Shown piece after piece: positions 1-8,700 of a stretch of DNA of 25,398 bases. The stretch is from a virus. Location of the stretch: the IMG/VR virus record IMGVR_UViG_3300036884_000260, positions 1 to 25,398 of that record. One strand, written 5' to 3'. The position numbers were made by a program, and so were the translations under genes. The notes beneath the pieces were generated by a model. It ran no database searches. It was not told where the DNA came from and saw only the letters and a list, made by a program, of their open reading frames with translations. Position 1 is the stretch's first letter. Each line of letters opens with the position of its first letter.

Positions 1-1
1 A

Positions 2-115
2 AAGGAAAGAGATTTAGTGAGACAAAACAAAATAGTAGAAATCCTGAATCCGAAAAGATTTTGGCGATACGATGTTGTAAATAAACAATGGACTAATGTT
101 GTGGGAGGAAAATAA
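2..115 (+). CDS. C-terminal end of an upstream virion gene (partial)
   Basis: Frame 2 is open from the window edge to a TAA at 113-115. It encodes 37 residues ending in RFWRYDVVNKQWTNVVGGK. The stop overlaps the next start as TAATG, the tight coupling typical of phage operons. The short basic and aromatic tail would suit a small baseplate wedge protein such as a gp53- or gp25-like protein, which often precede gp6 in T4-like phages. That is inference from position only, as too little is visible to recognise a family. The start lies outside the window. Confidence 0.6.
   Translation, partial: KERDLVRQNKIVEILNPKRFWRYDVVNKQWTNVVGGK
103..108 (+). promoter_or_regulatory. Shine-Dalgarno site of the gp6-like gene
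   Basis: GGGAGG lies 6 nt before the ATG at 115. It fixes the start and shows that this phage uses ordinary ribosome binding at least for some genes, in contrast with the SD-less starts that follow the TATTTATA-like elements. Confidence 0.75.
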
Positions 116-2094
116 TGAGTTCAACTACACAGAAAAGTTTTCAGCCGAATTCCAAGGATATTCGCTACATCAACAGAGATTTCTCTTCGTTGAGGGATGC
201 CCTCATTAACTTTGCCAAGGTCTATTACCCAAACACCTACAAGGACTTTTCCCCCGCCGCCCCCGGCATGATGTTCATTGAACAAGCAGCCTATGTCGGA
301 GATGTTCTGAGCTATTACACGGATTACATCTTCAAAGAGACGACTCTCCAAAGTGCCACGGAGCGTAAGAACATTATCAGTCTAGCACGGTATTTGGGAT
401 ACAAAATCAAGCCAGTGACGGCAGCAGCGGGTGTAGTGAGCCTACAGCAGCTTTGCCCATCGGTAGGCGATGGTTCGGGCAATTTTCAACCCGACCAGAA
501 TTACATGCTTACGGTCAAGGAAAATTCCCAATTCTCCAATACCAACGGGTCATATTACATTCTGACTTCGGCAGTTGATTTCTCGGTAAGTTCGTCTTTG
601 TCCCCACGGATTGATCAAGTTTATTCGAGGAATGAGGATGGCACCCCGATGTTCTTCTTGCTGACCAAGCAAGGTCCGGTGAGTTCGGGGCAGATAATCT
701 CTCGGGACGTTGTAGTCGGAAATCCACTGCCTTACTACACAATTCCACTTACGGAGACCAACGTCGTCCAAGTCCTTGACATCGTGGACTCCGATAACAA
801 TACATGGTATGAAGTGGACTATTTGGCTCAAGGCATGGTTCCTGTGGCCATTCCCAATGATGCCCAATACGAAGGTTCTCTGTCACAGTACAAGGATTCC
901 GTCCCGTACATCTTGAAATATCTCAAGACCTCTCGCAAGTTCATTACTACGGTGGATGAAAACAACCTTACGACCATTCAGTTTGGTGCGGGCATCAATG
1001 GTGTTGACGACGAACTCGTCACGTTTGATTCCGACCTGATTGGAAATGGAATGAGAAACATAAACGAGGTCAACATTCCGCTAGACCCAAGTAGTTTCTT
1101 GAAGAATGAGAATTTCGGTATTGCTCCACAGAACACTACGCTTACAGTTCGGTATCTGATTGGTGGTGGACTCAATTCCAATTGTCAAGCCGGTGAAATT
1201 CGGGATGTCGTAACCGCCGTGTTCGATAATCCCTCGGAGGGTTTGTTGCCCGAGCAAATCTCTTTGCTCCAAACGGTGGAGAATTCCCTCGCCGTTGAAA
1301 ATCCTTCCCCATGCACGGGAGGAAAAGATGCGGATACAGACGAAGAGATTCGACTGAATGCAATGGCGAACTTTGCCGCCCAAAGCAGAACCGTCACTCA
1401 GGGAGACTATTTGGTGAGAATCTATTCTCTTCCCGCTCAGTTTGGAGCCATAGCAAAAGCCCAAGTCATTTCGGACACAAGCCTACAGGTGGGAGTCAAC
1501 AAGATTCTCGTAGGAATAGTTGACCAGAATAACATTGCTCAAGTCGTTGACAACAGTGACAACAATTTCTTCCGCCGTATCGCTTACGACAATACGAACC
1601 CATTTGCCATCAACGTGTACATTTTGAGCTACAATGCCAACAAGCAGTTAACACGGTCGAATCCGGCTCTCATAACGAATTTGATTACGTATCTCAAACA
1701 ATTCCGAATGATTACCGATGGCGTGAACGTCATTGATGGTTACGTCATTAACATTGGAGTGAACTTCACCATCACGGTTTACAAAGGGTTCAACAAGAAG
1801 GACGTGTTGAGCAACTGTATCTCGACTGTGCAGGACTTCTTCAACATTGACAATTGGAGTTTCTCGCAACCAATCAATTTGAGTCAGTTGCAACTTGAGA
1901 TTGCTAAAATTGACGGTGTGCAATCGGTAGTGAATGTTGATATTTATAACAAGACCGCTTTGGACGGAGATTACTCGCCGGTGCAATATGACATAGCGGC
2001 AGCAACTAAAAATAATATAGTGTACCCAAGCGTTGATCCTTCAATCTGGGAATGCAGATTCCCCGATAGTGACATCCGTGGTTCGGTTCTTTGA
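115..2094 (+). CDS. Baseplate wedge protein, T4 gp6-like
   Basis: This 659-aa protein is nearly the length of T4 gp6 (660 aa). In T4, gp6 forms the inner ring of the baseplate wedge, joining neighbouring wedges around the hub. The N-terminus (NSKDIRYINRDFSSLRDALI, then SPAAPGMMFIEQAAYVGDVL and residues through the SATERKNIISLARYLGYK stretch) is the characteristic opening of gp6 and related baseplate J-like proteins. The C-terminal third (QGDYLVRIYSLPAQFG, then INLSQLQLEIAKIDGVQSVV) fits the conserved baseplate J-like core. The ATG follows a GGGAGG Shine-Dalgarno site and overlaps the upstream stop. The gene is the anchor for calling the window a contractile-tail phage. The family call is firm; wedge position in this phage is inferred from T4. 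Confidence 0.9.
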   Translation: MSSTTQKSFQPNSKDIRYINRDFSSLRDALINFAKVYYPNTYKDFSPAAPGMMFIEQAAYVGDVLSYYTDYIFKETTLQSATERKNIISLARYLGYKIKPVTAAAGVVSLQQLCPSVGDGSGNFQPDQNYMLTVKENSQFSNTNGSYYILTSAVDFSVSSSLSPRIDQVYSRNEDGTPMFFLLTKQGPVSSGQIISRDVVVGNPLPYYTIPLTETNVVQVLDIVDSDNNTWYEVDYLAQGMVPVAIPNDAQYEGSLSQYKDSVPYILKYLKTSRKFITTVDENNLTTIQFGAGINGVDDELVTFDSDLIGNGMRNINEVNIPLDPSSFLKNENFGIAPQNTTLTVRYLIGGGLNSNCQAGEIRDVVTAVFDNPSEGLLPEQISLLQTVENSLAVENPSPCTGGKDADTDEEIRLNAMANFAAQSRTVTQGDYLVRIYSLPAQFGAIAKAQVISDTSLQVGVNKILVGIVDQNNIAQVVDNSDNNFFRRIAYDNTNPFAINVYILSYNANKQLTRSNPALITNLITYLKQFRMITDGVNVIDGYVINIGVNFTITVYKGFNKKDVLSNCISTVQDFFNIDNWSFSQPINLSQLQLEIAKIDGVQSVVNVDIYNKTALDGDYSPVQYDIAAATKNNIVYPSVDPSIWECRFPDSDIRGSVL

Positions 2095-2120
2095 AACAAT
2101 GGAGATTACAAAAAGTTGGA

Positions 2121-2128
2121 TATTTATA
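2121..2128 (+). promoter_or_regulatory. TATTTATA element before the 2H phosphoesterase gene
   Basis: TATTTATATCTGA lies in the 40-nt gap after the gp6-like stop and ends shortly before the ATG at 2135. The 8-mer sits in a small dyad (GATA-TTTA-TATC). It is one of seven similar elements placed just before gene starts in this window. A late-promoter or RNA-structure role is inferred. Confidence 0.4.
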
Positions 2129-2134
2129 TCTGAT

Positions 2135-2680
2135 ATGATTAAGTTGAGAGATTTGATACTGGAAAACAAACCCCGAGAATATGGGTGTGTTATGGCATGT
2201 ATTGATGGAAATCAAAAATCTAAAATATTAGAGTTCAACAAATCTATTATCGGGGACGAAGTTATCTATGATAATAAAGATAAAGAATTTGGAAGAGAAA
2301 CCGACCCACACGTTACTATTAAATTTGGATTGACTAAGCATTATACACGAGAAGAAATGAAAGAGTTTCTGGAAAATGTATCTCCATTTATTATCAATGC
2401 CGAAGGGGTAAGCGTATTTGAAAATGATGATTTTGACGTTGTTAAAATGGATATAAACGGAGAAGAATTGAAACGACTAAACGAGAAATTTAGTAAATTG
2501 CCCAACGAAGACGAGCACCCCGATTATCATCCTCATTGTACTTTGGCATATGTAAACCCCGGGGAAGGAAAACAGTTTATTGACAAATCAAAGAAATTTT
2601 TAGATATAGAAGTCAGCCGGATCGTATATTCGGATTGTGGGAAGAAAAGTTATTATGATCTAAAAAATTCCAAAGACTGA
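2135..2680 (+). CDS. 2H phosphoesterase (2'-5' RNA ligase / Acb1-like fold)
   Basis: The 181-aa product has the two HxT signatures of the 2H phosphoesterase superfamily: PHVTIKFGL (H59, T61) and HPHCTLAYV (H134, T136). They are about 75 residues apart, as the bilobed fold requires, so the active site looks intact. The superfamily includes RNA cyclic phosphodiesterases, 2'-5' oligoadenylate phosphodiesterases and phage anti-CBASS proteins of the Acb1 type, which cleave cyclic nucleotide signals. The sequence does not choose between them. The gene is more AT-rich than its neighbours and sits alone between two baseplate genes, like a mobile accessory cassette. The start is uncertain: 2135 follows the TATTTATA element, while an in-frame ATG at 2099 would give 193 aa. 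Neither has a Shine-Dalgarno site. Confidence 0.8.
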   Translation: MIKLRDLILENKPREYGCVMACIDGNQKSKILEFNKSIIGDEVIYDNKDKEFGRETDPHVTIKFGLTKHYTREEMKEFLENVSPFIINAEGVSVFENDDFDVVKMDINGEELKRLNEKFSKLPNEDEHPDYHPHCTLAYVNPGEGKQFIDKSKKFLDIEVSRIVYSDCGKKSYYDLKNSKD

Positions 2681-2688
2681 GAGGCTGA

Positions 2689-5253
2689 ATGCATCACTAT
2701 ATTTTTCCACAACAAGACACGTATATCACCAACCGACCCGTAGGGTTGGACGTGAAGAACTTTGGCGTTGACGAAATCCTTCAAGTGGGAACCGACAACT
2801 CTATTGTCGGGTACATAAGCCCTACCAGAGACTATACCTATGTCAATCAAGTATTCAATCACATTGGAGTGCAGGATTTCACGGGGCAGTTCACAGGGTC
2901 TATAATTGGAACTTCGGAAAGTTCAAGTGCAACTCTTTCGGGAAGCGCCAACGGATTCTTCACCAGTTCATTTGATGTGGAAGATTTCACGGGGAGCATA
3001 ACGAATGGACAAACCATATGCCTCTACGGCACTGGCTCGGGCGTGGATACTCGGTTTGAACGAAACCGTCAGTTCACGACTGCCGCCTACAAAGACCGTG
3101 CCCTGTTGCAGTTTGATTTAACGGCAATTGCCCAAGCTATTGCAACGGGAAGCATTGTCAGTGCATCTTTCCATTTGAAGGTAAAGATTTGCAATGAGTA
3201 CCAACTCCCCGTTGAGTACACAATTTACGCTGCACCAATCGGTGAGAGTTGGGTCATGGGGAAGGGATACGCTTCTGACGGGGGTGCGGACGAAGGTGCA
3301 AGTTGGGTCTATCGTGATTATTCGGGTGGTTCTGAGTGGGCAGTAACGGGGTCATCGTTCATTCCATCCTATTGCACGCAGAGTTTCCGATACAAGTCCG
3401 CAGACCTCAACATGGACGTAACGCCAATTGTCAACCAATGGCTTGCGGGTCTTCCGAACTATGGGTTCCTTATCATCTCTTCGGATGAATTTCATCCAAC
3501 AGGGTCGGGATTCTTGCTCAAGTATTTCAGCGAAGATACCAACACCATTTACTCCCCAGTCCTAGATGTGGCATGGGGGAATGATTGGCAGTTTGTTACG
3601 GGAAGTATTTTCACTTCGAGTATTCAAACCTCCACAGTATCAGCTTCATCCATGACGGTGACGGATAGTGGCTCGTGGCTCAATGCAATAGGTGGAGTTC
3701 ACGGAAACTTTACGGCTTCCACCGTTTTGACCCTTGGGACTCATTACATCACTCAGAGTGGTGATATGACTCCTTTCTGCAATGAGTTAGTACAACAATT
3801 CACGGGAAGCTTGACTGGCTCATTCTACGGAATTGCCGATGTCATTTATGGAACGTTCTCGGGAAGCGGCAACTTCGTTGCGGACTATTTCTCGGGGTCT
3901 ATTGATGGAGTTCCAACTGAGTCCACGGGAAGTGTAGCTGGAACTTTGATTGATGTATTCATAAGTGGAACCGTAATCATGCCTACGGAGTCAATCTTCC
4001 TATTCACGGGATACTTGCTGTCTCCTGCCATCTCTTTGATGGGAACTGGGTCGGGACAGTATTACGATTCGGCGTCCTATTCGTTTGATGGATTCATTTT
4101 CGGGGCGGGAATTTCAGGAAACATAACAGGAGTTCCGATCATCGGTCCTGCGTTTGGAGTAATCGGGGCGACAACTATGGTAGTTACGCTGCCAACCGAA
4201 TGGCATTATTCATACCCAACGTCTCCAAATGAATCGCCATACGGAAACATGGTACGACAAATCTTCAACTGTTCTCCGTGGTGTGGGGCGACACCTTGCG
4301 GGGGAGGTTGGGGAGGAAATTGGTGGGACAGACCTCCACAGGCAAACAACAAGTTTTGTAACCCTACCCCGTATGCGTTTGACAGTTTGTACTACATATG
4401 GGGCGGTGATGACGTGGGGTGGAGGACAAGCCTTCCAATTCCTTCCACGGCTGTCATAACCTCGTCATGCGGTAAGTTTCATACCGTTCAGTTAATGAGC
4501 GGAACGTTCAGCGGTGGGATTTTCAGCGGGAGTTCGTTCTTCGCATACTATGAAAACTACCGAATAATCTTCGGGTCACTGACAGGTTCATGGAATGCGT
4601 CGGCATTACAGGGAGAAACCTTTGTAGTCAATTTCCCTGCATTGTATGGAAACTACTACACAGCGTATCTTTACGGACCATATGTTTATGGACCTCTCTT
4701 GGGGGTTTATAATACCAGTGGCTCGTACAGCGCAAGCTACTATGGGCAATTTGTTGATGGTCCAATGTTGGGTGGAACGGTAAACCTTCAATTGACGGGG
4801 AGTGTTTACACTTCGAGTTTTTCTTACACCAGCAGTGTAACTATATCATCAAGTTCGCTTTACCCACTCGATGTAGAGAGACCGTTCAGCATCAATATTA
4901 GCAATCTGCAACCCGAATACAAAGCGGGGGACATCATCAAAATCGGAGTATTTGGACGGAAGAAATTTCCGTTGAAATATTTCGGAATATCTACTCAGCA
5001 AGAGCAGTATCTTGTTCCTGAGTTTTTGCCAGTAACGTCCTATTGGGCGTTGAAAGACAATCAAACAGACGAAATTGTGGTCAATTTCGACTCGTTCACA
5101 CAAATATCGTGTGCATATCCCGAGGGAAATTATTTCTTCGTGGATACCACAAGTCTTCCTCAAGAACGATATTACAGAGTTCTTATTCGGGTTGAAGATG
5201 GTAATCAAATTGATACGATTGATACGGGTAAAACATTCAAGATTACAAGGTAA
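2689..5253 (+). CDS. Virion protein with N-terminal DNRLRE-like domain
   Basis: This 854-aa protein lies in the baseplate block. Residues ~3-305 have the marks of a DNRLRE/CBM96-type beta-sandwich: an opening FPQQDTYIT, then RALLQFDL, SASFHLKV, IGESWVMG, and LNMDVTPIVNQWLAGLPNYGFLI. These domains are known from surface and carbohydrate-binding proteins. The middle (~310-720) is Gly/Ser/Thr-rich with many SGS and TGS steps. It holds an unusual Cys/Gly/Trp patch at ~530-550 (CSPWCGATPCGGGWGGNWW). The C-terminus (~725-854, LDVERPFSINISNLQPEYKA onward) is a non-repetitive domain that could dock the protein to the tail. GAGG lies 5 bases before the ATG. No T4 counterpart is recognised; a baseplate-attached, surface-exposed role is inferred. 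Confidence 0.75.
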   Translation: MHHYIFPQQDTYITNRPVGLDVKNFGVDEILQVGTDNSIVGYISPTRDYTYVNQVFNHIGVQDFTGQFTGSIIGTSESSSATLSGSANGFFTSSFDVEDFTGSITNGQTICLYGTGSGVDTRFERNRQFTTAAYKDRALLQFDLTAIAQAIATGSIVSASFHLKVKICNEYQLPVEYTIYAAPIGESWVMGKGYASDGGADEGASWVYRDYSGGSEWAVTGSSFIPSYCTQSFRYKSADLNMDVTPIVNQWLAGLPNYGFLIISSDEFHPTGSGFLLKYFSEDTNTIYSPVLDVAWGNDWQFVTGSIFTSSIQTSTVSASSMTVTDSGSWLNAIGGVHGNFTASTVLTLGTHYITQSGDMTPFCNELVQQFTGSLTGSFYGIADVIYGTFSGSGNFVADYFSGSIDGVPTESTGSVAGTLIDVFISGTVIMPTESIFLFTGYLLSPAISLMGTGSGQYYDSASYSFDGFIFGAGISGNITGVPIIGPAFGVIGATTMVVTLPTEWHYSYPTSPNESPYGNMVRQIFNCSPWCGATPCGGGWGGNWWDRPPQANNKFCNPTPYAFDSLYYIWGGDDVGWRTSLPIPSTAVITSSCGKFHTVQLMSGTFSGGIFSGSSFFAYYENYRIIFGSLTGSWNASALQGETFVVNFPALYGNYYTAYLYGPYVYGPLLGVYNTSGSYSASYYGQFVDGPMLGGTVNLQLTGSVYTSSFSYTSSVTISSSSLYPLDVERPFSINISNLQPEYKAGDIIKIGVFGRKKFPLKYFGISTQQEQYLVPEFLPVTSYWALKDNQTDEIVVNFDSFTQISCAYPEGNYFFVDTTSLPQERYYRVLIRVEDGNQIDTIDTGKTFKITR

Positions 5254-5256
5254 ATT

Positions 5257-5730
5257 ATGGCTGACTTCTCTACCGACATTCAGCAATTTCAGCAGGCTGG
5301 AACCTACGAATACAAATTCGATGCCGTGGGTAATTTGTATTTCAACAGTTCCTCGGCTGACTTCTCACAGGTTTATCTGGCGTTGCCGCTTACAACCGTG
5401 GCTTATAATAATGCCAAAATCAAGAAGTTTTACGACCCCACTTTTGTAGAGTTTGTACCAGATACGGGGTCAGCCGAACCTACGTCCAGTATAGATGCGC
5501 TGACGGAGCAGTTGAACATCATTCAACAGGAGAACACCGGGTTAAAGAGTCAGTTGGATAACGTTATTGCTCAGAACAACACTGTAAGCAATGCCTCGGA
5601 TTCGCAGGTGGTAAAACAAGTCATCTTGGAACTCCGAAAAGCCCTCGGTCAAGGCAGAATAGATGCCAACTTTTCGGATACGTTCCCATACGCCCCGCTA
5701 ACACGACAGCAGCCAAACCAGAAGATATAA
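5257..5730 (+). CDS. Small coiled-coil structural protein
   Basis: The 157-aa product is not recognised. Residues 1-75 look like a small beta-rich domain (YEYKFDAVGNLYFN, VYLALPLTTVAYNNAKIKKF). Residues ~80-110 form a likely coiled coil (LTEQLNIIQQENTGLKSQLD), followed by a helical segment (VVKQVILELRKALG) and a disordered tail ending QQPNQKI. It starts 3 nt after the previous stop and ends 1 nt before the next ATG, so it is surely translated in the same operon. Between two very large virion proteins, a small oligomerising linker or wedge component is plausible, but nothing in the sequence proves this. Confidence 0.75.
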   Translation: MADFSTDIQQFQQAGTYEYKFDAVGNLYFNSSSADFSQVYLALPLTTVAYNNAKIKKFYDPTFVEFVPDTGSAEPTSSIDALTEQLNIIQQENTGLKSQLDNVIAQNNTVSNASDSQVVKQVILELRKALGQGRIDANFSDTFPYAPLTRQQPNQKI

Positions 5731-5731
5731 C

Positions 5732-8700
5732 ATGGACTACACGTCATACCAGATAGTCTCCGACAGTTCAAGCAGTTTGAACACGGGTTCTTACCTGAAC
5801 CCAACGGAGTACGTTATGTTCGTGGATGGGTTCAAACCAGACATGTGGTTTGGACTCTCGGAATTGGACGTGGTAGAAATGGGGCTTTGGGATAGAAGCC
5901 AAACTCAAATAGGTTGGGATACCATTTACATGTCGAAAGATTACGACAACATAACGTCGTCATATTTCAACACTCAAAACACGGTTGTTACCTATTCCTT
6001 TCAGGAGCTAAAACCTGACTTCATTCTCCACAAGACCGATAAATTGCTGGTCAATCCTCCCGCCCAAGTATCTGCCTCCTTTGGTATCCCAAGTGGAAGC
6101 TACTTCATCACGTACAACACCAGCCGGGAAATGGCAGGGTCTCCCGCAAATCCTCTGGTCATCAAGGATATTGCTTCGTCAAGAAAAGAGTTGAAGCTCT
6201 ATCCGCTTTCTTCTTCCAATGACTCATACACGGCGTTCTGCCAGCATAAGTTCCTGATGAATGACGTGCTGTCATTGTATATTCAATCCTTGACTGGATG
6301 TCCGTACGGTCAGATTTTCAACCAAGTTGCTCCACTTTATCCATCCGAAATAAACACCATCAAGGCATTGTTCTTCATTCCATCCGATGGGTTGATTCTG
6401 ACGTTCTTTAGGAACATATACGAAGACTTATTGATGTATTCTCGGACACTGGGGGTTCCCGGGTCGGGACAGGATACCGTAACGCAAAACTTCATTCGCA
6501 TACAAGGAATCCGAACTTATTTCAACAATTACATGTTGGGGAATTCGAGAGCTATTGTTAACTTCGATGTCCTTGACAATCAGTTCCAAAGCTTCGTTTC
6601 AGCATCAGTAGAACGAAAGTTTTCTACGGCAGGACCGAATCCGTCCCAAGAATACGTGGATGCGAAAGCGTTCGTCTATGATTACTTCACCAAGTATTTC
6701 TATATTCCAATTTCCACGGCTATTCGAACATCTTACAATGACAAGTACTTTGGGTACTTCAAAAACGCACTGAACGTTGGGGACAACCGACTACTCCCAA
6801 TTCTTAGTTTCGGAATGATAGATGAGCGAACTGATCCCTCTGACCCGCTTACCCTGCTGGTCAAACTCAAGGATGAGTTGCCCATTGATCTCCCGGCTCA
6901 AAGTCGTTGCTGGGTATCCAACATTTCATTGACCCCATATGTGGTCAGTGCAATCATCAAGAGCGATATATCTCAGACTGTCCATCCAATTGGACCTCCC
7001 AATTTCTCCATACCAATCCCAAACGCCAGCCTTACGAATACAAACGTATCCTATACGGCTAACGATTTGCGGGAGGATGACCAAACCGAGCGTGACCTAA
7101 CGGTTAGTAAGAACATCGGGGAGTTGTCGGTGGATTACTCGGAGTTCAGTAATTTCGTGGTGTTCTCGTCCATAGAAATGCGATTGAAGATTTTCAAGAA
7201 CAAGACCATAACTCTGTATGGTTTGAGTTCTTCGCTCGATGTACTGAATGGCCGTGCCTCCATGTTTCTTGCAGCTAGTGGGAGTGTTTATTCCTACTAC
7301 CAGCAAGAATCCGATACTATTCAGGGGAAAATGGATGAAATCGTTAATACTTTCGATGGCTATGAATCTTATCTGTACAACGGTGGGAAATATGTTTACC
7401 AAGATGGTGGGTTCGTCAGTGCAAGTTATGTTGTGGATCAAGATGCGGCTGCAATAGTGTATGACAAGGGCAATCGTGATAGCCTAATCAATACCTGCCC
7501 CGAGCATGTGCTATCCAACCCCGACAATGATGATTACATCATTTTCTTGTCAATGGTGGGTCACTTCTTTGATACGATTTACGTTTACATTGCCAATATG
7601 CCTTCGGAAAAACGACTTGGCAATGACCCGACCAGCGAGTTTACCCGCCGAGTAGTTGACTACATGCTTGAAACCTTCGGGTGGAAGACTGATGATTCCC
7701 TCGAACAAGCCAACTTGCTCAATAACTACCTCACCAATGACCAGATGGCTGGTCTCAATAGTATGTCCGCAGAGGATAGGTTGAAGACGGTTCGTAACCG
7801 TATCCTTACCACTCTGCCTCAGATTTTCAAAACTAAGGGAACAGAAGAAGCAGTTAACCTCATCTTAGCATGTTATGGCATACCCAACGTCCTTCTCAGC
7901 GTCCGAGAATACGGTGGAGTAACCTATGATGACCCGAAGGCTTCCTATACCCTCTACGAGCGTGTCTATATGAGACAATGGGATACGTCTTCCAGATACG
8001 ACTCGTACGATTTACAACTCCCGACTGGCTCTCACACTTATCTCTTCAAAATAAGCATAGACGGGGCAGGACCATATACCTATGGCAAAGAGCAAGTCCT
8101 CTTTGGTCGGGTGGAGGATATAAGCCGAACCTCACAAAGCGGTTCGGGTGAATGGGCAGTGGGATTCATTCGCATCCCGAAGAAAGATACGGGCAAGCTG
8201 TTCTTCCGAATCGGATATAGTGGAGCCGAGGCATTCAAAATGTACAGTCAAGAGTTCCCTATCTTTGATGGAAATATCTATAGCGTAATGCTTCGTCGGA
8301 ATTTCCCAGACGCCGGGTTTGAGTTTGACCCCAACTATGATGCCGTTCCAGCCAAATATGATTTCGTTATCAAGCGCAATGAGTCTGGAAACCAAATCAT
8401 CAGCTTAAGTTCAAGTGCTATTTGCTACGATGTAAATACGAACATTCGATTTGGACAAGGTGGTCATCTTAAAATTGGTGGATGGTTCGCCGACTACAAC
8501 GGGCAAGGTTACACGGGATGCTTCGATAAGTTCCAAGTGTGGAGAGACCCAGTTCCCGATTCCAACGTAGAAGATTACACCAATAATTTCAGCGCCTACA
8601 GTTTTCGTGGTACAGGTTCCATTCCATACGAGAATCTCTACTTTCGTATGCATACGGACTATCCGGTCAATCAGCTTGAAACGGGTAGGTGGGTCAATGG

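Noticed and set aside
62-90. GTAAATAA near the left end as a late promoter for the gp6-like gene
   Set aside because: It lies inside the coding end of the upstream gene, matches neither TATAAATA nor the TATTTATA element well, and the gp6 start has its own Shine-Dalgarno site and overlap coupling.
1941-1948. TATTTATA copy inside the gp6-like gene
   Set aside because: It encodes part of VDIYNK, and the downstream bases do not match the GAYGA extension. It is about 190 nt upstream of the next start, so it is not counted with the gene-start elements.
4849-5286. 145-codon minus-strand frame across the end of the 854-aa gene
   Set aside because: It is antisense to two well-supported abutting genes, with no ribosome site and no motif.
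5075-5449. 124-codon + strand frame spanning two structural genes
   Set aside because: It overlaps both genes in another frame and reads as low-quality protein; a shadow frame.
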